Shown here piece by piece: positions 7,362-14,513 of a stretch of DNA of 46,149 nucleotides. The stretch is taken from positions 1-46,149 of the forward strand of contig JAJPJA010000038.1 in NCBI GenBank assembly GCA_021324455.1. The letters run 5' to 3'. The position numbers were made by a program, and so were the translations under genes. Under the pieces are notes generated by a model. The model did no database searches, was not told the DNA's origin, and saw only the letters and a list, made by a program, of their open reading frames with translations. How positions within the stretch are numbered: position 1 is the stretch's first letter; every line of letters starts with the position of its first letter. Origin of the DNA: Pseudomonadota bacterium (GTDB lineage: Bacteria > Desulfobacterota > Binatia > Binatales > Binataceae).

Positions 7362-9802
7362 GCCTTTGCGACCGACCTCATCAGGTAAACGATGCTGAAG
7401 ATCACGATCCAGACGATATCGACGAAATGCCAGTACAGGGCGGCGCATTCCACCGCGATATCGCGATGGCGCCGCTCAAACCATCCGGTCCATGAAGCCG
7501 CGGCCAGCGCCAGCAGTATTATAACCCCAACGGTGACATGCGCACCGTGGAATCCCACCATGGTGTAGAACGTCTGGCCGAACAGGTTGGTCTGCAGCGT
7601 CAGCCCTTTTCGAAAAAAACTGTCGAATTCATAAGCCTGGCCGCCCAAAAACAGGGAGCCGAGAATGATGGTCGCGATCAGCCAGCGCAAACCCCACGAC
7701 CGATCGCCGCGCCGGAACGAGTCCTGCGCCAGCACCATCGTGAGACTGCTCATCAGCAGGATGAACGTGGTCGTGGTGGTAAGACCGACCTCCAGGATCG
7801 TTTCCGCCGTCGGCCCGCCCAGATCCTTGCCCTTGTAGATGAGGTAGGTGGCGATGAGCGAGGCAAAGAACAATGACTCCGATCCGATAAAGGCCCACAC
7901 GCCGACTTTGCGCGTGTCCAGACCGGTGGCCGCGCCGATCTGTTTTTCGTCCTCGGCGCCGGCGTTGGCATACTCGAAGCCCATCGCGATAGCGCAGAAC
8001 GCGGTCAGAAAAGCGCCGCATACCGCGACCCGGATCCACAGCATCATGCCCACCACGCCCATGGTCAGGCCGGCCGCGATCAGGATTGGATAGATTGAAG
8101 GCGCAGGCATGTGAATCGCGCCGCCCTCTTCCAGCGGATGCGCCGGTGCGGGCGCCGCCGGCGTGGCGCCGCCTTCGTAGCCGTACTTGTCGTGCCAGAA
8201 CTGATCGCGCGCGCGCACCAGCGGGATTTCGCGGAAATTGTATTCGGGCGGCGGCGACGGCACCTTCCATTCCAGATTGCGGCCGTCCCACGGGTCGGGA
8301 CCGGAAAGCTCGCCGCCGCGAATGCTTTTGAGCATGTTGATCAGCAGGATGAGCGCCGAAAAAGCCATGGTGAAGGCGCCGATCGTGGCCAGCAGGTTCA
8401 TCAGGTTCCATCCCATATCCGGCGCATAATGGTAGATCCGCCGCGGCATGCCCTCGGCGCCCAGGATATGCATCGGAAAAAACGTCAGGTTGAAGCCAAT
8501 CACCATGGTCCAGAAGTTGAGTTTGCCCAGCCGCTCATCGAGCAGGCGTCCGGTGACTTTCGGCCACCAGTAATAGAGCCCGCCCAGCAGCGCGAACGCG
8601 GACCCGCCGAACAGCACGTAATGAAAATGGGCGACCACGAAATACGAATCGGTCTGCTGCAGGTCGATGGGCGGCTGCGCATGCATGATGCCGCTGAGGC
8701 CGCCGGCGGTGAATTGAACGATGAAGGCCAGCGCGTACAGAAACGCCGTCTTCATCTTCAAATCGCCGCCCCACATGGTCGCGATCCAGCTGAAAATCTT
8801 GATCCCGGTGGGAATCGCGATCAGCATCGAGGTCAGCGCAAAGGCGCTGTCCGCCACCGGACCCATCCCGACCGCGAACATGTGATGCGCCCATACGCCG
8901 TAGGACAGAAACCCGATCAGCGCCGTGGAATAGGCCATCGCCGGATAGCCGTACAGCGGTTTGCGCGAAAACGTCGGCACGATTTCCGACATGATGCCGA
9001 AGGCCGGCAGCACCATGATGTAAACCTCGGGATGGCCGAAGAGCCAGAACAGATGCTGCCATAGCAGCGGCGTGGCGCCCGCCACCACGCGGTAGAAGTG
9101 CGTATCGAAGAAGCGATCCAGCACCAAAAAGATGAGCCCTACCGTAAGCGGCGGAAACGCCACCAGAATCAGCACGAACATCACCATCACCGACCACACG
9201 AACAGCGGCATCCGCATGAACGTCATGCCGGGCGCGCGCATGTTGATCACGGTGGTGAGCAGGTTAAGTCCGCTCAGTACGCTGCTGACGCCTGAAATCA
9301 GCAGCCCCAGCGACCAGAAATCCAAATTGGCGCCGGGCGAATAGTAGCGTTCGGTCAGATTGGCGTACCCGAACCAGCCGGCGTCGGGCGAGAGGTTATG
9401 AAACCATCCGATATTGAGCACGATGGCGCCGAACAGGAAGATCCAGTAGCTGAGCGCGTTGAGCCGCGGAAAAGCCACGTCGCGCGCGCCGATCTGCAGC
9501 GGCACCACGAAGTTGCTGAAGAAGCCCAGCCCAGCCGGCATCACCACCAGAAAGATCATCGTGGTGCCGTGCATGGTGAACATCTCGTTGTACAGATACG
9601 CGCTGAGCACGGTGTTGTCGGGCCGCGCCAGCTGCGTGCGCATCAGCAGCGCCTCGACCCCGCCGACCAGAAAGAAGAACAGCGTCGTAACCCCGTACAA
9701 TACGGCGATGCGCTTATGGTCGATGGTAGTCAGCCATCCGAGAATCCCTCCGCCGTGGAGGTAGCTCTCCTCGACCTCGATCTGCTTGGGTAGAGCAACC
9801 AT
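7358..9802 (-). CDS. ctaD-ctaE: Fused cytochrome c oxidase subunits I and III (caa3 type)
   Basis: An 814-residue protein. Residues 1 to about 545 are heme-copper oxidase subunit I: low-spin heme ligands His78 and His394, CuB ligands His257, His306 and His307, heme a3 ligand His392, and the HPEVY motif with Glu259 and Tyr261 (A1-type proton path and His-Tyr cross-link). A Pro/Ala-rich linker (about 545-595) leads to subunit III, with VWAFIGSESLFFAS, LGGQAYEF and GFHGAHVTVGV. It reduces O2 to water with proton pumping in the inner membrane. I-III fusions are known in some caa3 oxidases such as that of Thermus. AGGAAG stands 4 bases before the ATG. It follows ctaC by 8 bases and overlaps ctaF by 4. 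No frameshift is needed; the fusion is continuous. Confidence 0.95.
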   Translation of the reverse strand: MVALPKQIEVEESYLHGGGILGWLTTIDHKRIAVLYGVTTLFFFLVGGVEALLMRTQLARPDNTVLSAYLYNEMFTMHGTTMIFLVVMPAGLGFFSNFVVPLQIGARDVAFPRLNALSYWIFLFGAIVLNIGWFHNLSPDAGWFGYANLTERYYSPGANLDFWSLGLLISGVSSVLSGLNLLTTVINMRAPGMTFMRMPLFVWSVMVMFVLILVAFPPLTVGLIFLVLDRFFDTHFYRVVAGATPLLWQHLFWLFGHPEVYIMVLPAFGIMSEIVPTFSRKPLYGYPAMAYSTALIGFLSYGVWAHHMFAVGMGPVADSAFALTSMLIAIPTGIKIFSWIATMWGGDLKMKTAFLYALAFIVQFTAGGLSGIMHAQPPIDLQQTDSYFVVAHFHYVLFGGSAFALLGGLYYWWPKVTGRLLDERLGKLNFWTMVIGFNLTFFPMHILGAEGMPRRIYHYAPDMGWNLMNLLATIGAFTMAFSALILLINMLKSIRGGELSGPDPWDGRNLEWKVPSPPPEYNFREIPLVRARDQFWHDKYGYEGGATPAAPAPAHPLEEGGAIHMPAPSIYPILIAAGLTMGVVGMMLWIRVAVCGAFLTAFCAIAMGFEYANAGAEDEKQIGAATGLDTRKVGVWAFIGSESLFFASLIATYLIYKGKDLGGPTAETILEVGLTTTTTFILLMSSLTMVLAQDSFRRGDRSWGLRWLIATIILGSLFLGGQAYEFDSFFRKGLTLQTNLFGQTFYTMVGFHGAHVTVGVIILLALAAASWTGWFERRHRDIAVECAALYWHFVDIVWIVIFSIVYLMRSVAKA

Positions 9803-9810
9803 CTTACTTC

Positions 9811-11001
9811 CTATTTGAGGCTTTCGAGGTAGGCGACCAGTTCCGACAGTTCCCTGCCGCGCAGCCCCAGCGCGGGCATCTGCGCGCCAGGTTTGAGCGC
9901 CTGGGGGTTTTCAATCCATGCCGCGACGTTTTGCGGCGAGTTGATCAGCGTGCTGCCCGCAAAAGTATGCCGGCTGCCGAAATGGGTCAGGTTGGGACCG
10001 ATATAGCCGGAGGAGTAACCCGCGATGGCATGGCAGGTGGTGCAGGCGCTGGTCATGTATATCCGCTCGCCCGCTTTGGCCGCGGCGAGGGCCGGCTGAT
10101 GCGGGCCGCCGGACTGATTGGCGCGCCAGTCGTCGAACGCCACCGGAGTCTGGACGATGATGCGAAAGCGCATGTTGGCGTGCGACAGCCCGCAGAACTC
10201 GGCGCATTCCCCGATATAGTTGCCGGGCGCGCTGGGGGTGAAGGTCAGTTCATTGACGTGGCCGGGAATCACGTCGCGCTTTCCGCCCATCGCCGGCACC
10301 CAGAAGCTGTGAATCACGTCGGCGGAGCGCAGCAGGAATCGCACCTGGCGGCCGGCCGGGATGTGCGCTTCGTTGGCGGTGTGTATGCCCATCGACGGAT
10401 AGTCGAACTGCCACCACCATTGATGCGCCGTGACGTTGATGATCAAGGCGTTGGGCGCCGGCGCCGGGCTCTGCGATCGGAATACGATGCGCAGCGACGG
10501 CACCGCGATGAACAGCAGTATCAGCGCCGGCCCCATTGTCCACGCGATTTCCAGGCCCAACGATTCGGGATGCGGCGGCGGAGGCTTGGGCTGATCCTCC
10601 GACGCCCGCGTCGAGTAGCGGGTCAGGCACAGAAAGACCAGGGTGCAGATCAGGATCAGGATGATGCTGTCCCAGCCGATTACTTCGAAGTAGACCGCCA
10701 ATACCCAATGCGCCAGGTCGGAGCGCGGCGTGAAGGTGCTGGCGGGAAAGCTGCTCGGATCGCATGCGCACAGGAGGATGGCGGTCAGGGGAAGGATCGC
10801 GAATATGGGCGATTTGAAAGATGCCGCCGCCCGCTGCCTTAACCTCTTCACCAGGCAAATCAGCGCCAAAGATGGCCCTTTGTTTCCCGCCTGACGGCGG
10901 CCGCCGCGCGCATTCATCGCCGAATACTCACATCCGCAATACTCACTGAGTCCGCCAGCGCGAGGTTTGCGCTTGCGGTCAACTGCAAAACCCGCGCTCA
11001 T
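9811..11001 (-). CDS. ctaC: Cytochrome c oxidase subunit II with C-terminal cytochrome c domain (caa3)
   Basis: A 396-residue protein. A hydrophobic stretch ends in a lipobox-like LLCAC (Cys80), two membrane helices follow (about 97-127 and 152-173), then a cupredoxin domain with all CuA ligands: His231, Cys266, Glu268, Cys270, His274, Met277. The C-terminal domain binds heme c through C320-x2-C323-H324, with a later GAQMPALG giving the likely axial Met. It accepts electrons from cytochrome c or directly from complex III. The ATG at 11001 overlaps the actF stop as ATGA and has AGGTGAGGG just upstream, but this gives an odd 60-residue tail before the signal segment. A GTG at 10851 would give a normal lipoprotein signal but lacks a ribosome site. 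Confidence 0.93.
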   Translation of the reverse strand: MSAGFAVDRKRKPRAGGLSEYCGCEYSAMNARGGRRQAGNKGPSLALICLVKRLRQRAAASFKSPIFAILPLTAILLCACDPSSFPASTFTPRSDLAHWVLAVYFEVIGWDSIILILICTLVFLCLTRYSTRASEDQPKPPPPHPESLGLEIAWTMGPALILLFIAVPSLRIVFRSQSPAPAPNALIINVTAHQWWWQFDYPSMGIHTANEAHIPAGRQVRFLLRSADVIHSFWVPAMGGKRDVIPGHVNELTFTPSAPGNYIGECAEFCGLSHANMRFRIIVQTPVAFDDWRANQSGGPHQPALAAAKAGERIYMTSACTTCHAIAGYSSGYIGPNLTHFGSRHTFAGSTLINSPQNVAAWIENPQALKPGAQMPALGLRGRELSELVAYLESLK

Positions 11002-12155
11002 CCCTCACCTCCATGCTCCGGCGGACGCAACAGGGCCGGCGCCGGAACCATCCGCAAGCCAGGCAGGGACGCCAGTCCGAACAGGCCGGCAAATCCGATC
11101 GTAAGCAGGATTTCGACCCATCCGAAAGGGATATGCCGCGGCGACAGCGACGGCACCACCAGCACGTAGCGTTCGATCCACATCCCGATCAGGCCCAGCA
11201 CGGCCACGGTGCCGAGGATAGCCGGGGTGCGTTTGGGTTTTTTTCCCATCAGCACGCAGAACGGAATCGCCCAGATCAGGACCAGCGCCGACCAGCCCAG
11301 CGCGCCCCACGGCAGGTATTGAACCCTGGGCACCACGAAAAAGGTTTCAGAGGGAATATCGCCGTACCAAATGACTATATACTGGGCGAACAACAGATAT
11401 ACCCAGAACACGGAGCAGGCGAAAAACAGTTTGCCGATATCGTGCAGCGCGTCGCGATAGCGGCGCTCCACCTCGCCCGCGGCGCCGCATCCGATGACAA
11501 TCGCGAACAGCGCCACCGTAACGATCGAGCTCCAGTAAGCGCCGGTGAAGAAATACGCGCCGAACAGCGAGCTGTGCCATCGCGGCGCCAGCGACATCAC
11601 CAGGTCAAACGCGATCAGCGAATAGATCGCCGTAAAGCACAGGGCCATCACCACCGCCAGCCGGCGCATCGCGCGCGGCGGGTCGCCGATATCGCCGCTG
11701 GAGGTGGCCCATTGCTGGACATCGGCGCGCCGCGACACGCGCACGAACCACCAGCTCAGCAAGGTCAGAATCAGCAGTCCCGCGCCGTCGCGCGCAAAGA
11801 GAAAGCCGGGGTTGAGCCAGTTGGCTTTTTCGGGCAGCGGATGGTCCACCCACACGAAAATCAAATGACGTCCCGCGTACAGCGCCCAGAACAGCACGAA
11901 GCCTACCGGCAGGAATCCGACAAAGGCTTCCGCCAGCCGATACAGTCCCGTGCCGCCCCATCGCGCGTTGGTCAGATAGAATGACGCGGACAGACAGATC
12001 CCGCCCTGCGCGATACCCATCCAGAACAGCAGGTTGACCAGAAAGACCTCCCACACCCGCAGCGCGGCCCCGTCGGCAAGCCCCAGCGCGAAGCCAATCA
12101 CGCCGGTCAGGGCGGCGGCGGCGAGCACGAAGGTGGTGCGGCCGTTGGGCTTCAT
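10998..12155 (-). CDS. actF: Alternative complex III subunit ActF (NrfD-like paralogue)
   Basis: A 385-residue polytopic protein with about ten hydrophobic segments. Blocks WMGIAQGGICLSASFYLTNA, LFGAYFFTGAYWSSIV, WVYLLFAQYIVIWYGDIPSE and GMWIERYVLVVPSL are those of the ActF/ActC quinol-interacting family. In alternative complex III, ActF sits beside ActC in the membrane and is proposed to share in proton movement. The ATG at 12155 overlaps the actE TGA as ATGA, and the stop overlaps the ctaC start the same way, so the reductase and the oxidase are physically coupled at this junction. Identification rests on motifs plus its canonical place after actE. Confidence 0.92.
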   Translation of the reverse strand: MKPNGRTTFVLAAAALTGVIGFALGLADGAALRVWEVFLVNLLFWMGIAQGGICLSASFYLTNARWGGTGLYRLAEAFVGFLPVGFVLFWALYAGRHLIFVWVDHPLPEKANWLNPGFLFARDGAGLLILTLLSWWFVRVSRRADVQQWATSSGDIGDPPRAMRRLAVVMALCFTAIYSLIAFDLVMSLAPRWHSSLFGAYFFTGAYWSSIVTVALFAIVIGCGAAGEVERRYRDALHDIGKLFFACSVFWVYLLFAQYIVIWYGDIPSETFFVVPRVQYLPWGALGWSALVLIWAIPFCVLMGKKPKRTPAILGTVAVLGLIGMWIERYVLVVPSLSPRHIPFGWVEILLTIGFAGLFGLASLPGLRMVPAPALLRPPEHGGEG

Positions 12156-12670
12156 TTCGCACTCACCTTGTTCTGCAGCGAGCGCACATAGAGCACCACC
12201 TCCCAGCGCTCATGGGCCGACATGGCGTCGGCATAGGAGGGCATCACGATGCTGCCGTCGCGGATGGTGGCGTAGATGTAGCCGTCGCTGCGCTGGGTGG
12301 GCACGCCGCTGGTCAGGTCGGCGGGCGGAATGCGCAACAGGAAACGCACGCTGCCGTCGCCGCGTCCGCCGCGCCCGTGGCATACGGCGCAATCGGTTTC
12401 ATACAGGGCTTTGCCGGCGGACAACTCCCGCGCGTCGGGTTTAAGCGGGTTATGCAGGGCGGCGGCGGCAACCTCGCGGCTCATCGGCGGTTCGCCGTCA
12501 AGCGGCAGAGTGCCGCGCGGCATCACCCGCGGCGCCTGGGCCAGCGGCTGCACGGATTCGCCGCGGAACATGTCGATACTCCATGGAAACGCGCCGGCGC
12601 CGGATGCGGCGAGCAGCAGCGCCGCACACAATGCGATTGCGCCCCGCAACGCGGCGTCAGGCGGTCTCAC
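12152..12670 (-). CDS. actE: Alternative complex III monoheme cytochrome c subunit ActE
   Basis: A 172-residue exported protein with a hydrophobic N-terminal signal (residues 8-27) and one c-type heme site, C94-x2-C97-H98 (CAVCH). The later IVMPSY supplies a likely axial Met. The segment NPLKPDARELSAGKALYETD before the heme is typical of ActE. It passes electrons from the ActA/ActB arm toward the oxidase on the periplasmic side. Translation starts at GTG 12670, 14 bases inside actD, behind AGAGGTG; actC uses the same GAAGAGGTG-plus-GTG arrangement. It overlaps actF by four bases. Confidence 0.92.
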   Translation of the reverse strand: MRPPDAALRGAIALCAALLLAASGAGAFPWSIDMFRGESVQPLAQAPRVMPRGTLPLDGEPPMSREVAAAALHNPLKPDARELSAGKALYETDCAVCHGRGGRGDGSVRFLLRIPPADLTSGVPTQRSDGYIYATIRDGSIVMPSYADAMSAHERWEVVLYVRSLQNKVSAK

Positions 12671-13169
12671 GTTGCACCTCTTCCGCGCCCGCGTCCTTGA
12701 GCAGCAACTCGACGCGGGTGCTTTGTTCGGGAGCGCAGGTGATCAGCACGCCGAAGCGGTCGTCGCTGAAGCGCCCCGAGTATCCCGTGAGCGACTCCAA
12801 CCGGGGCAGCCCTCCGGTAATCAGAAAGCCCGCAATTCCGGCCAGCGCGCCGAACAGGATCATCAACTCGAAGGCAATAATGATGTAGGGAGTCAGCGAA
12901 ATAATCGGTTTGCCGCCGGCGATATGCGGCCAGGTCATCGAGGTGCCGATGGTAAGTGCGAAACCGCTGAGCGCGCCGGTGATGCCGCCGATCAGCACCC
13001 ACACGCGGACCGGGCTTTTGGGCAGGCGCAGCGCGGCGAAGATTTTTTCGCTGGGAATCGGAAAGAAGACCCGCGGTTTGGGGTAACCGGCGCGCCGCAG
13101 ACTTTCGATTGCCGCAACGCATTCTTCCTCGCCGGCGAATACGCCGATTAGACGAACGGGATCGCTCAT
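12657..13169 (-). CDS. actD: Alternative complex III subunit ActD (DUF3341)
   Basis: A 170-residue protein of the DUF3341/ActD type: a ferredoxin-like N-terminal part (LIGVFAGEEECVAAIESLR, then YPKPRVFFPIPSEKI), a central pair of membrane helices (about residues 57-78 and 92-120), and a C-terminal cytosolic part ending DAGAEEVQRETA. The conserved PIPSEKI is a family signature. ActD anchors the complex beside ActC. The ATG at 13169 overlaps the actC stop as ATGA. The long frame upstream to 13502 lies wholly inside actC and is rejected as the N-terminus. Confidence 0.92.
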   Translation of the reverse strand: MSDPVRLIGVFAGEEECVAAIESLRRAGYPKPRVFFPIPSEKIFAALRLPKSPVRVWVLIGGITGALSGFALTIGTSMTWPHIAGGKPIISLTPYIIIAFELMILFGALAGIAGFLITGGLPRLESLTGYSGRFSDDRFGVLITCAPEQSTRVELLLKDAGAEEVQRETA

Positions 13170-14512
13170 GCCGCCTCCGCGGATTCCTGCCGCAGCGCCT
13201 GCCGCAGCCATCGCAGTCCTTCCTTGAGCTCGGTCATCGACACGATCGGAAGAAAACGCGTGAACAGACTGAACAACATCAGAAACCAGGCGAAACTGGC
13301 CGCCGTGATGCTCACCTCGGTCAAGCTGGGAGTCCAGAACCCCCATTGCGAGGGCATGAAATTGGTCGCCAGCGATCCGGCAATGATTACGAACCGCTCC
13401 AGCCACATCCCGACGTTGACGAATATCGAGATGACCCACAGCAGCGTCAGGTTGCGCCGGACCCGCGGCGAGAACAGCGCCAGCGGAATCAGGCAATTGC
13501 ACACCACCATGATCCAGAACAGGTACCCGTAGGGCCCGAAGTAGCGCTGCTGGAAGGTGACCATCTCGAACGGGTCATGGCTGTACCAGGTCATGAATGA
13601 CTCGACCACGTAGGAGTAGGAAACGATCAGCGAGGTGAACAGGACGATGCGCGCCAAATTGTCAATGTGCCAGGGGGTAATCAGCTCCTCGAGTTCGAGC
13701 AGTTTGCGCAGCGGGATCAGCAGGGTGAGCACCATGGCGCAGCCCGAGAAGATCGCGCCGGCAACGAAATAGGGAGCGAAGATGGTGCTGTGCCATCCGG
13801 GCAGCTGCGCCATCGCGAAGTCCCACGAAACCACGCTGTGAACCGAGATCACCAGCGGCGTGGCCAGCCCGGCCAGCAGCAGATACACGCCCGAAAAGTG
13901 GCGCCACTGCTGCTCGGAGCCCTGCCATCCCAAGGCAACCATGTTGTAGATGGTCCTGCGGATGCCGGTGGATTCATCGCGCGCGGTGGCCACGTCGGGA
14001 ATCAGGCCCATGAACAGAAACAGGAGGCTGACGGTCAGATAGGTGCTGACCGCGAAGGCGTCCCATACCAGCGGCGATCGGAAATCGGGCTGCAGCCAGC
14101 GTTGATTCGGATACGGCAACAGCCAGTAGAAAAACCATACACGCCCCAAATGGATCAGCGGGAACAGGCCGGCGGTGAGCACGGCGAATCCGGTCATGGT
14201 TTCCGCCAGCCGGTACACCGCCGTGCGCCAGCGGCTGCGGAAGAGGTAAAGGATGGCCGAGATCAGCGTGCCGGAATGCGCGATTCCGACCCAGAAGACG
14301 AAGTTGGTGATGTACGCCGCCCACATGTTGGGCTGTCTGAGCCCGGTCACTCCCAGACCGCGGTAGATCTGATTGGCCCAGCACAGCGCGCCCCACACCA
14401 CGATCAAAAACAGCGCGCCGACCCACACCCAGTATCGCCACCCCGGCCATTGCAGGGTGCGCATCACCTGGCGATCGATTTCATGGTAATCGGGCGAAGC
14501 TACGGCGGCCAC
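13166..14512 (-). CDS. actC: Alternative complex III NrfD-like membrane subunit ActC
   Basis: A 448-residue polytopic subunit of the NrfD/PsrC family with about ten membrane helices. Recognisable blocks are YRGLGVTGLRQPNMWAAYI, FVFWVGIAHSGTLISAILYL, HSVVSWDFAMAQLPGWHSTI, FAPYFVAGAIFSGCAMV and NVGMWLERFVII. The family binds the quinol near the periplasmic face and hands electrons to the Fe-S subunit ActB. I choose GTG at 14512, one base after the actB stop, because GAAGAGGTG stands immediately upstream and homology begins with SPDYHEIDRQV. The ATG-type start at 14584 would run 70 bases back into actB. It overlaps actD by 4 bases. Confidence 0.93.
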   Translation of the reverse strand: MAAVASPDYHEIDRQVMRTLQWPGWRYWVWVGALFLIVVWGALCWANQIYRGLGVTGLRQPNMWAAYITNFVFWVGIAHSGTLISAILYLFRSRWRTAVYRLAETMTGFAVLTAGLFPLIHLGRVWFFYWLLPYPNQRWLQPDFRSPLVWDAFAVSTYLTVSLLFLFMGLIPDVATARDESTGIRRTIYNMVALGWQGSEQQWRHFSGVYLLLAGLATPLVISVHSVVSWDFAMAQLPGWHSTIFAPYFVAGAIFSGCAMVLTLLIPLRKLLELEELITPWHIDNLARIVLFTSLIVSYSYVVESFMTWYSHDPFEMVTFQQRYFGPYGYLFWIMVVCNCLIPLALFSPRVRRNLTLLWVISIFVNVGMWLERFVIIAGSLATNFMPSQWGFWTPSLTEVSITAASFAWFLMLFSLFTRFLPIVSMTELKEGLRWLRQALRQESAEAA

Positions 14513-14513
14513 G

